Shown in pieces: positions 1 to 5,496 of a stretch of DNA of 5,496 nucleotides. Position 1 is the first letter of the stretch, and the number at the start of each line of letters is the position of its first letter. A model generated the notes under the pieces. That model had not been told where the DNA came from. It did not search any database and worked only from the letters and a program-made list of their open reading frames with translations. The DNA is from CAMBDR01 sp046597185 (GTDB lineage: Bacteria; Pseudomonadota; Gammaproteobacteria; Burkholderiales; Burkholderiaceae_D). The translations under genes were made by a program, and so were the position numbers. The stretch covers positions 1-5,496 of the forward strand of contig JBKJLF010000345.1 of assembly GCA_046597185.1 (NCBI GenBank), read 5' to 3'.

Positions 1-683
1 CACAGCACCGCTCGCGCTACTTCGTCCGGGTAGCCGCCGCGCTGCATTGGCACCATGTGTTTTAATCGATCTACCCGCCCCGCTTCGCCGCCGCTGGCGT
101 GGATGTCGGTGTAAATCATACCGGGCGAGACGCTGTTGACGCGGATTCCCTCTGATGCCACTTCTTTGGCCAAACCGATGGTAAGGGTATCGATGGCGGC
201 CTTGGAGGCGGCATAATCGACATATTCACCGGGCGAACCAATGCGTGCCGCACGCGAGGAAATATTCACAATCGCCCCGCCCTGCCCGCCATGTTTGAGC
301 GACATGCGGCGTACCGCCTCACGGGCGCAAATAAAACTGCCCACCACATTGGTGGCAAAAATTTTACTGATGCGTTCGGCGCTCAAATCTTCCACCCGCG
401 CTTGTTGCGCCAAAATGCCCGCATTATTTACCAGCGCTGTCACTGGCCCCAGCGCAGCATCAAGCTGTTGAAACAGGCGCACCACGTCTGGTTCCTGCGC
501 CACATCGGCTTGCAGCGCAAGCGCCGTGCCATTTTGGGCTTGAATCGAGGCTACCACCGCATCGGCTGCGGCTTGATTGCTCAGGTAACTGATGCAAACG
601 GCGTAACCCTCTTGCGCCGCCAGCCGGGCGGTAGCGGCACCAATGCCGCGCGAACCGCCGGTAATGAGGATAATTTTCTTCAT
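1..683 (-). CDS. SDR family NAD(P)-dependent oxidoreductase, partial (3' end outside window)
   Basis: Classical short-chain dehydrogenase/reductase with a Rossmann fold, expected in the cytoplasm and NAD(P)H-dependent. The translation starts MKKIILITGGSRGIG, giving the TGxxxGIG dinucleotide-binding motif at residues 8-15. NNAG follows at about 86-89. The catalytic tetrad is visible as Asn112, Ser143, Tyr157 and Lys161 (Y-A-A-S-K), and an SPGMIYTDIH segment sits where the cofactor-binding PG motif is expected. 227 codons are present; classical SDRs are about 245-255 residues, so roughly 20 residues are missing past base 1. ATG at 683 is preceded by AAGGA seven nucleotides upstream. It resembles YgfF/FabG-like SDRs of unassigned substrate; the substrate cannot be read from sequence. 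It is the last gene of a minus-strand run, 38 nt after the MFS remnant. The fold is certain; the specific reaction is not. Confidence 0.93.
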   Translation of the reverse strand, partial: MKKIILITGGSRGIGAATARLAAQEGYAVCISYLSNQAAADAVVASIQAQNGTALALQADVAQEPDVVRLFQQLDAALGPVTALVNNAGILAQQARVEDLSAERISKIFATNVVGSFICAREAVRRMSLKHGGQGGAIVNISSRAARIGSPGEYVDYAASKAAIDTLTIGLAKEVASEGIRVNSVSPGMIYTDIHASGGEAGRVDRLKHMVPMQRGGYPDEVARAVL

Positions 684-692
684 TTGCACGTC

Positions 693-734
693 CTTATTTA
701 TTTTCGCTTATTTATTTTTGCTTATTTATTTTTG
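693..734. repeat. three tandem copies of a 14-bp AT-rich unit
   Basis: Three head-to-tail copies of CTTATTTATTTTTG lie at 693-706, 707-720 and 721-734. The first copy differs at one base (C for T at its 13th position). On the coding (minus) strand the copy nearest the MFS remnant supplies its final codons and TAA stop. The copy nearest the SDR supplies the AAG of its AAGGA ribosome-binding site. The array therefore fills nearly the whole gap between the two genes. It probably arose by slippage. Confidence 0.9.
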
Positions 735-1403
735 CCGGATTGATCCGCAGCCTGGCCCGTATGCATCTCAGGGAAGCAATCCATCCTCGACAAGGCAGGA
801 AACCACCAGGCCCAGCACCCGGTCACCACCAGCGTGGCCACGCCACCGAATAAAATCGCCGGCACCAGATTAAACCAGTCGGCCGTCAAGCCGGATTCAA
901 ATTCACCCAATTCATTGGAGGCACCAATGAACACCGCATTGACCGCACTCACCCGGCCCCGAATTTCGTCCGGCGTTTCGATTTGCACCAACATATGGCG
1001 CACAAACACGCTCACCATATCGCCCGCCCCCAACAAAAACAGCGCCGGCAGGGCAACCCAAAGCGAGTCAGTCAAGCCAATCAGCACCGTACTCAAACCA
1101 AACAGCCCAACACCTGCAAACATCCACAAACCTACTTTACGGCGAATCGGCCACATGCCCGGCCCATAGTATCAATAACAAAAACGGCGCGAACTGGGCC
1201 AAACCGATCAAACCCAAATCCAACACATCGCCGGTTAATTGATACACCTGCCAACCAATGGCCACGCTTTGCATTTGCACCGCCGTGGTGCCCAGGATGC
1301 GCGCGGACAAATAAAAGGCAAAATTACGCTGTTTTAAAACGCTGAAACCATTTGCGCTGGGGGCGCGGGCGTTGGGCGGGTTGGACATTGGCTGGTTGGA
1401 CAT
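722..1403 (-). pseudogene. MFS exporter (EntS/MFS_3-like), internally deleted and frameshifted
   Basis: Remnant of a 12-helix major facilitator protein of the EntS-like exporter family, which normally has about 410-430 residues. The 5' piece (1403 to 1137) encodes the N-terminus, helix 1, helix 2 and the start of the loop-2 motif (A-G-H-V-A-D), then runs to SP and a stop. The 3' piece, in another frame from about 1156, begins W-P-I-R-R-K-V-G and continues with four helices. It includes the family's RGRVSAVNAVFIGASNELGE segment, and ends at TAA 722. About 180-200 residues, roughly helices 3 to 7, are missing between them. ATG at 1403 has AAGG ten nucleotides upstream; TTG at 1406 has the better seven-nucleotide spacing. 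The gene follows the esterase directly. The original substrate is unknown. A functional transporter is very unlikely. That the middle was lost is inferred from family knowledge. Confidence 0.85.
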
Positions 1404-1415
1404 CAATGATGGGCC

Positions 1416-1463
1416 TTATTTTTTAGATTGCGCATTGAGTTTTTCAGCAATACGCGCCAGGTT
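1416..1463 (-). other. out-of-frame C-terminal tail of the esterase
   Basis: Read one frame over from the esterase, this stretch encodes NLARIAEKLNAQSKK and then TAA at 1416-1418. That is the kind of helix expected after the EYKK of a TPR end. The frames would join if the run of six A on the minus strand (1462-1467) held five. The open frame instead ends at TGA 1444-1446. The restored stop (TAAGG) overlaps the MFS ribosome-binding site, which fits the ancestral gene ending at 1416 and being coupled to the MFS gene. This may be a real frameshift or a homopolymer sequencing error. Confidence 0.75.
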
Positions 1464-2289
1464 TTTTGTATTCCGGCAGCACCGGATCTTTATTCTCTTG
1501 GCCAATGCGCACCGCTTGTTCGCACTGCGCCTTGGCCTCTGGCAATTTACCAGCGTTGGCCAGGACTTCACATAAACTGACATACGTATTGGCCGAAGTG
1601 GGCCAGGTTTTGGTATTCCAGGTCATCACTTCAATATCTTTGTCTTCGTCGCCCAAACTCATGAATAACACGCCTTGCGCCTTATGCTTGGCAAACTGGG
1701 CCTCGGCGCGTTTGAGCATCAATTTATCATCCCACCACAGCGAAGGGCTAACGGCAATATAGGCATCAAAAAGACCGGGCCGACTTAAATAAGAATGCAC
1801 TGCCAATAAACCACCCAAAGAATGCCCGGCAAATACTTTATAGGGCGCGCTACGGTAGCGTTGATTAATGGTGGGGATTAATTCTTCTTCAAAGAATTTG
1901 AGAAATTTATCGGCACCGCCAGCGGTTTCAAAACCCGCTTCTTTCGAGGGGGTGGGGCTTAAATCGCGGTTGCGATCGGTATTGGTGACGCCCACCACGA
2001 TCATTGCCGGCGCTCTACCCGCTCCGGCCAAAAAATCCACGGTTCCGGCGGTGTGAAAGAAATGCGTCTCACCATCGGTCAGGTATAACACGGGAAAGCG
2101 GGCTTGGCTCTTTGCATAGCTTTCCGGTAGCGCCACCATGATGGTGCGCTTTTCGCCCAAGACTTTGCTGTCGATCTCAAATCTTTCACCCGCTTTGATG
2201 TCGCTGGCGTCAGCCGCGAAGGCCAGTTGGTTAGTCAGCAAGGTAGCCAGCAAAGCCAAGCAGCACAAAATTTTAATTATTATTTTCAC
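1444..2289 (-). CDS. secreted PF00756-type esterase, lacking the catalytic-His block; probably inactive
   Basis: Alpha/beta-hydrolase of the putative esterase (Fes/IroE/EstD-like) family with a Sec signal peptide: Lys2 and Lys6, a hydrophobic core, and likely AFA|AD cleavage after residue 25, so it would be periplasmic or secreted. The hydrolase core covers about 35-215. The nucleophile elbow GHSLGG is at 155-160 (Ser157), and the SPSLWWD signature is at 181-187. After GDED (213-216) the protein passes straight into a TPR-like tail (about 228-275: SANTY, then EVLANAGKLPEA). Full-length relatives have a histidine-bearing segment (H-G-S type) and a longer linker here, so I infer an in-frame loss of about 90-100 residues. 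The last six residues (after EYKK) are out of frame with the expected tail. The start is GTG, preceded by AAAGGA at good spacing. It lies 76 nt after rtcR and just before the MFS remnant. Family is confident, activity doubtful. Confidence 0.85.
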   Translation of the reverse strand: MKIIIKILCCLALLATLLTNQLAFAADASDIKAGERFEIDSKVLGEKRTIMVALPESYAKSQARFPVLYLTDGETHFFHTAGTVDFLAGAGRAPAMIVVGVTNTDRNRDLSPTPSKEAGFETAGGADKFLKFFEEELIPTINQRYRSAPYKVFAGHSLGGLLAVHSYLSRPGLFDAYIAVSPSLWWDDKLMLKRAEAQFAKHKAQGVLFMSLGDEDKDIEVMTWNTKTWPTSANTYVSLCEVLANAGKLPEAKAQCEQAVRIGQENKDPVLPEYKKPGAYC

Positions 2290-2365
2290 GGTTTATCCTT
2301 TTAATTAAGAAAGAAGTCGTGTCAGGTCAAAGATGACGCACGGCAATTCACGGTTTGCAAGTATC

Positions 2366-4033
2366 TCACACCAACATGCCCCAATCCAAACCAAATTTGG
2401 CCAAATATTTTTTTAAGCGGTCTGCATCATTCGGCTTGGCCTTGCCCTCACGCGAGGCGGCAAACAATTTGCGGCCCGCGTCGGACAGGGATTTGGCTTG
2501 CCGGCACACGCTCAGCACGGCTTGCAATTGCAGGGCATCAAACAAATCCAATTGATCGTATTGATCCTGGCCGATAAGCTGGACGATAAGCTGCGCCAAG
2601 TCAACCGTAGCGCGTGGCGAAGATGATTCGCCATAATGCCGCCACAGCTTTTGCAGACGCTTGATTTCATCCTGCACGATGCCATCGCTAATGCGCCCGG
2701 CATCGGCCAGGGTGGCCATGCGCATCACGGAGGCGGACAGATCACGAAAATTGCCCACCCACAGCGCCTCGGGCGAGATGGCAAAGCGCATGAACTGATC
2801 ACGCGCTTCTTTGTTAAAGCGCACCATTTGGCCGTTTTCTGCACCAAACTGGCTAAGTAAATAATCCATATTCGGTTCGATATCTTCTGCCCGGTCCACC
2901 AAACCGGGCAAATCCCAAGTCCAGAGGTTGATACGGGCATATAAATCTTCGCGAAAGCGCCCTTCCACCACTTCGCGTGATAAATCGCGGTTGGTGCCGG
3001 CGATGAGTTGGAAGTCGCTGCTCACTTCATGGTCGCCGCCGACCGGTAAAAAGCGTTTTTCTTCCACGGCCTTTAATAACATCGCTTGTTCATCCGGGCC
3101 CAGCTCGCCGATTTCATCCAAAAATAGCAAGCCCTGGTCAGCGCTACGCAATAAACCGGGGCGCGCGGCGGCGGCCCCGGTGAACGCGCCCTTGACATGG
3201 CCAAACAGGGTGGAGCCTGCGCCATCACCATGCAAGGTGGCGCAATTGATTTCGACAAAACGCCCGGCCAACTGATGGCGTGCTTTTTTCAACTCAAACA
3301 CCCTGCGCGCCAAAAACGATTTACCGGCACCGGTTGGCCCCATCAACAACATTGGCGCACGCGATTTGATGGCGACGCGCTCGATTTCATCAATCATTCG
3401 GTTAAAACGCGCATTGCGGGTGGCGATGCCGGACTTCAAAAAGGCCACGCCCTGCTCGCGCTCCTGCGTGAAGCGTTGCGCGATTTGGTTGTAGCGCGAG
3501 AGATCGAGATCAATCAGGGCGTAAGAGCCAGGATGACCCAATTTTTGATTGCGCGGCGGCGCGGTTTGTAGCAGTACGCCGGGGAAGTAACGCGCTTCCG
3601 TCATCAGGAACATGCAAATTTGCACCACGTGGGTGCCGGTGGTGATGTGTATCCAATATTCTTCGTTTTCGGTATCGAAGTGGTAGTTTTGCGCAAAATC
3701 AAACAGCGCGCCATACACTTGCTCAAAGTCCCACGGGTCGTTAATGGATACTGGACATGGGTTGACGACCGAGGATGGCGAGACCAGCAAAATGTCTTTT
3801 TGCACCTGCGCCACCAGCGCCTGATGCGGGCCATTGTAGAACAATTCGAGGCGATCAATGAGCAAATCGTCATGCTGCATCAACGACACATTGGGCCGCC
3901 ACTTTTCCCAACGGCCGCTACCGCGCCCGCTATCGAGCTGGGTGCCGATAAAACCGAGTACCACCTTGCGCTTGGTTTTTGGGTTCGATGTTGGGTCCGA
4001 GTTTGGGTCCGAGTTTGGGTTGGCATTCATCAT
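2366..4033 (-). CDS. rtcR: RtcR-type sigma-54-dependent activator with N-terminal CARF domain
   Basis: Bacterial enhancer-binding protein, known in this family to switch on the RNA-repair genes rtcBA through sigma-54 RNA polymerase when RNA ends with 2',3'-cyclic phosphate accumulate. Residues 22-185 form the RtcR/CARF sensor (GFIGTQLD at 27-34, SGRWEKWRP at 39-47, IHITTGTHV at 128-136). The AAA+ domain covers about 205-445: Walker A GPTGAGKS 232-239, sigma-54-contacting loop GAFTGA 282-287, Walker B LLFLDE 302-307, arginine region GRFREDLYAR 358-367 and sensor II GNFRDL 427-432. The C-terminal DNA-binding domain (about 500-553) has the RtcR SLSDAGRKLF and GLDW signatures. All catalytic motifs are intact. 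The start is a double ATG at 4033/4030 with no good Shine-Dalgarno site. An N-terminal extension of about 20 residues is built from a small repeat. No rtcB or rtcA lies next to it within the window. Confidence 0.96.
   Translation of the reverse strand: MMNANPNSDPNSDPTSNPKTKRKVVLGFIGTQLDSGRGSGRWEKWRPNVSLMQHDDLLIDRLELFYNGPHQALVAQVQKDILLVSPSSVVNPCPVSINDPWDFEQVYGALFDFAQNYHFDTENEEYWIHITTGTHVVQICMFLMTEARYFPGVLLQTAPPRNQKLGHPGSYALIDLDLSRYNQIAQRFTQEREQGVAFLKSGIATRNARFNRMIDEIERVAIKSRAPMLLMGPTGAGKSFLARRVFELKKARHQLAGRFVEINCATLHGDGAGSTLFGHVKGAFTGAAAARPGLLRSADQGLLFLDEIGELGPDEQAMLLKAVEEKRFLPVGGDHEVSSDFQLIAGTNRDLSREVVEGRFREDLYARINLWTWDLPGLVDRAEDIEPNMDYLLSQFGAENGQMVRFNKEARDQFMRFAISPEALWVGNFRDLSASVMRMATLADAGRISDGIVQDEIKRLQKLWRHYGESSSPRATVDLAQLIVQLIGQDQYDQLDLFDALQLQAVLSVCRQAKSLSDAGRKLFAASREGKAKPNDADRLKKYLAKFGLDWGMLV
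3981..4016. repeat. 12-bp tandem repeat inside the 5' end of rtcR
   Basis: Two exact copies of GGGTCCGAGTTT (3993-4004 and 4005-4016) follow a diverged copy (GGGTTCGATGTT, 3981-3992). On the coding strand they give PNSDPNSDPTSN-type residues before the conserved sensor start. The unit is a multiple of three, so gain or loss of copies changes the length of the N-terminal extension without breaking the frame. Confidence 0.88.
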
Positions 4034-4092
4034 ATTTTATAAGTATTTATCCATCGAGATAATTTATCACAGAACCGCAGTGTATGCCGATT

Positions 4093-4108
4093 AGCCGAAA
4101 AAGCGGCT
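4093..4108. repeat. short inverted repeat, possible hairpin
   Basis: AGCCG and CGGCT (5-bp perfect arms) flank a six-base AAAAAG loop. No T-run follows on either strand, so it is not a convincing terminator. It could be a protein-binding or RNA structural element. Confidence 0.4.
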
Positions 4109-4162
4109 TGCGAAATTGTTAGCGGCGCGGTTTCATGTCAGCGTGATGTTAATTTGATGCAG

Positions 4163-4181
4163 TGGCAGCACAACTGTGCCA
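4163..4181. promoter_or_regulatory. palindrome, candidate operator or activator site
   Basis: GCACA-AC-TGTGC (4168-4179) is a 12-bp inverted repeat with a two-base centre. It sits inside a wider TGGCA-N9-TGCCA pair (4163-4181) and lies 69 bp before the rightward start at 4248. Dyad symmetry of this size suits a dimeric regulator. Which regulator binds is not shown; RtcR is a candidate only because it is adjacent. Confidence 0.4.
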
Positions 4182-4247
4182 AATGGTTGCACATTTCGCG
4201 CGGTAGGAGCATGATCCGTTATTTCAAACTTAAAACAAGCGAAATTT

Positions 4248-5117
4248 ATGTGGATATTGACTGATGTTGCCGATTGGTGGGATAAAAAGAATCAACAATC
4301 TGAGGCTATTTTAGATCAATTCGTGGCCGATTCCGGTTACAGCCAAGGTGCCATGATTGTTGCTGCTGGCGCACATGCTTTTACCACCTTTGGGGCAGGT
4401 TTTGTTGATGTGCTGCGCATAGGAGACGGCATTAAAAAAGGGACTTTGGCGGGTGCCGGCACCGATGCGCTACGTTTCGTCGCAATTTTTCCGGTTGGGA
4501 AGGCTGCCAGCATACTGAAAACCGCCAATGGGTTTCAGGCTGCAAAACTGGTGGCAGATATTGAAGGCCCTATTTGTTCATGGGTGGCATCAACCAAAGC
4601 CTTGGCACAAATTGGCCAGAAAAGCGGTGGCAAGCTTTTTGCAACAGTTGAAGATTTGGCCCGTGCTGCGGGCGTACCCTTGAATAGTATGGGGGCGATA
4701 CGTTTAACTGACATGCTATTGGTACTTAAAAAAATTGGTGCCACAACAGGGCCAATTAAACGCCTTGCCGGGCTTAAAGATCTTAAAGCAATGATTCCTT
4801 TTGATGGCAGCGTTGTGCTTGTTTCGCTCAAGGCAATGATGAAGCAAGGGCCTGAAAAAGGCCACGCCATTTATATTTATCGGGATATATTTGGCCGCAT
4901 ACGCATTATGGATAGAAGAGTCGGAAAAATAAATCAACAGAAAGCCTATTTAAATTTAGAAGAAGTTGTAAAAGCATATGAGCGCACTGGCGTTCAAAAA
5001 TTCATCCCGGAAGCGGCATTAATCCTGCACAATGTTTATGGGCGTGCCATAGGGTTTGAATTGCCGAGGTTGGTTATGCCAATTTTGGGTGTTATTGCAG
5101 AGAAAGGGACGAAATAA
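4248..5117 (+). CDS. uncharacterised protein with papain/C39-like Cys-His-Asp arrangement, putative effector
   Basis: I do not recognise a named family. The 289 residues divide in two. Residues 1-100 are Gly/Ala-rich and helical, with two weakly hydrophobic stretches (about 33-55 and 68-90). Residues 101-289 look like a papain-like cysteine peptidase fold: EGPICSWVAS puts Cys110 at the start of a helix, a helical middle follows (SVEDLARAAG-like pattern at 134-143), then GHAIYIYRDIFGRIRIMDR gives His206 on one strand and Asp222 sixteen residues later on the next. Spacing and strand pattern suit a Cys-His-Asp triad of C39/papain-like peptidases or toxins. No Sec signal peptide is seen. The ATG at 4248 has no good Shine-Dalgarno site; Met36 (4353), with AAGG just upstream, is an alternative start. 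The stop overlaps the next start. Function as a secreted effector or toxin is inference. Confidence 0.8.
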   Translation: MWILTDVADWWDKKNQQSEAILDQFVADSGYSQGAMIVAAGAHAFTTFGAGFVDVLRIGDGIKKGTLAGAGTDALRFVAIFPVGKAASILKTANGFQAAKLVADIEGPICSWVASTKALAQIGQKSGGKLFATVEDLARAAGVPLNSMGAIRLTDMLLVLKKIGATTGPIKRLAGLKDLKAMIPFDGSVVLVSLKAMMKQGPEKGHAIYIYRDIFGRIRIMDRRVGKINQQKAYLNLEEVVKAYERTGVQKFIPEAALILHNVYGRAIGFELPRLVMPILGVIAEKGTK

Positions 5118-5419
5118 TGGAACCAGCATACTGTGGAGTTTGTAAAATAGTACCCGACCTACCGCCGTTTCCTGAAGGCGACATGGTTTCATTTGCAGAT
5201 TGTCCAACTGAGGATCAAGGCGATGTCATGGGTTGCATTGGTTACAAATGGTTCTGCAATGAGCATCTTGCAGCAGCCCAAGCTTTATCGCACTTAAAGA
5301 TCGCAGAGGCCATGGCAAAACTGGAAGAGCAATACGGTAAATTTGACTATCCATCAAAGCAATTGCCGCTGCCGCAACCAAAGCAAACCTGGTGGCAGCG
5401 GCTGCGCGACTTTTTTTGA
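5117..5419 (+). CDS. small CxxC/CxxH protein, possible zinc-binding partner of the upstream protein
   Basis: 100-residue protein of no family I can name. Cys6 and Cys9 (CGVC) and, after about 37 residues, Cys47 and His50 (FCNEH) make a CxxC...CxxH set typical of a small zinc ribbon or treble clef. Cys29 and Cys40 are extra. A helix follows (about 51-74, AAAQALSHLKIAEAMAKLEEQ), then a Pro/Gln-rich tail ending TWWQRLRDFF. The ATG overlaps the upstream stop as TAATG and has AAAGGG eight nucleotides before it. The two genes should therefore be translated together in a linked ratio, which suits a partner, chaperone or immunity protein. No signal peptide or membrane helix is seen, so it is expected in the cytoplasm. 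The coding call is solid; the role is inferred from position. Confidence 0.82.
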   Translation: MEPAYCGVCKIVPDLPPFPEGDMVSFADCPTEDQGDVMGCIGYKWFCNEHLAAAQALSHLKIAEAMAKLEEQYGKFDYPSKQLPLPQPKQTWWQRLRDFF

Positions 5420-5496
5420 AAACCCACCACCACAGATGAATAAGGTGCTCTCTTGCGTACACAAATCGATCAAATCACAAATCACCACAAATTCAC
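5420..5496 (+). other. window end, no supported gene
   Basis: 77 bases follow the module. Three CAAATC and one CAAATT (5462, 5471, 5478, 5488) give a loose repetitive texture. Two frames remain open to the edge: ATG 5436 (no ribosome-binding site) and TTG 5453 (AAGG seven nucleotides upstream, about 14 codons). Neither is long enough to judge. Confidence 0.4.

Larger units (their letters stand above)
4034..4247. other. divergent intergenic region between rtcR and the two-gene module
   Basis: 214 bp separate the start of rtcR from the start of the rightward gene, so promoters for both directions must lie here or inside the genes. The rtcR-proximal side is AT-rich (TATAAAATATG runs into the start). 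The centre has the AGCCG/CGGCT hairpin, and the module-proximal side has the GCACA/TGTGC palindrome. I found no confident sigma-70 or sigma-54 promoter. The rightward start at 4248 lacks a clear Shine-Dalgarno sequence. Confidence 0.6.

Noticed and set aside
291..743. 150-codon plus-strand frame across the SDR gene
   Set aside because: It is antisense to a clearly conserved SDR frame and its translation resembles no protein family.
2302..2330. TTGACC (minus strand) as a -35 box for a promoter in front of the esterase
   Set aside because: The hexamer at 17-base spacing is TAATTA, which matches a -10 box poorly, and its start site would fall in the ribosome-binding region.
3620..4042. 140-codon plus-strand frame across the 5' end of rtcR
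   Set aside because: It is antisense to the conserved CARF/RtcR sensor. The repeated VWVRV end is just the 12-bp repeat read backwards.
4211..4264. 17-codon frame MIRYFKLKTSEIYVDID overlapping the start of the 4248 gene, preceded by TAGGAG
   Set aside because: The Shine-Dalgarno match is only one base from the ATG, too close to work well. It is too short to judge. It could be a leader peptide or gene remnant, but nothing else supports it.
5390..5417. GCAG-CGG-CTGC hairpin followed by seven T, as an intrinsic terminator
   Set aside because: The stem is only 4 bp, five bases separate it from the T-run, and it lies inside the coding end (RLRDFF). Possible but too weak to annotate.
5462..5493. 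CAAATC repeats as a possible CRISPR or iteron array
   Set aside because: The units are six bases with irregular 1-4 base gaps at the window edge. They are too short and irregular for either class.

Overview
The window looks like a chromosomal accessory segment from a proteobacterium (beta- or gammaproteobacterial). The supports are an RtcR-type sigma-54 activator, an EntS-like MFS remnant, proteobacterial Shine-Dalgarno spacing and mixed GC content. The species cannot be named from sequence alone. No rRNA, tRNA, CRISPR array, transposase or insertion sequence was seen.

Left part (1-4033, minus strand). Read in transcription order there are four genes: an RtcR-type regulator (4033-2366), a secreted PF00756-type esterase (2289-1444), an MFS exporter remnant (1403-722) and an SDR oxidoreductase (683-1, running off the left edge). 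Gaps are short (76 nt, about 12-40 nt, 38 nt), so the last three could be one transcript. Two of the four are damaged. The esterase keeps its nucleophile serine but seems to have lost the block carrying the catalytic histidine, and its last 16 codons are out of frame behind a run of six A. The MFS gene keeps only its first two helices and a C-terminal part; the junction carries a plausible 8-bp microhomology. The regulator and the SDR look intact.

Middle (4034-4247) is a 214-bp divergent intergenic region with a 12-bp near-perfect palindrome, a small hairpin and no convincing promoter.

Right part (4248-5419, plus strand) is a tightly coupled two-gene module (stop and start overlap as TAATG). 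The first gene encodes a 289-residue protein I do not recognise by name. It has a Gly/Ala-rich helical N-terminal half and a C-terminal region with a papain/C39-like Cys110-His206-Asp222 arrangement. The second encodes a 100-residue CxxC/CxxH protein that may bind zinc. The arrangement resembles an effector or toxin with its partner. It occupies the divergent position next to rtcR where the RNA-repair genes rtcBA are usually found, and no rtcB or rtcA is visible. This module and its neighbourhood are the most novel part of the window. The last 77 bases hold no gene I can support.
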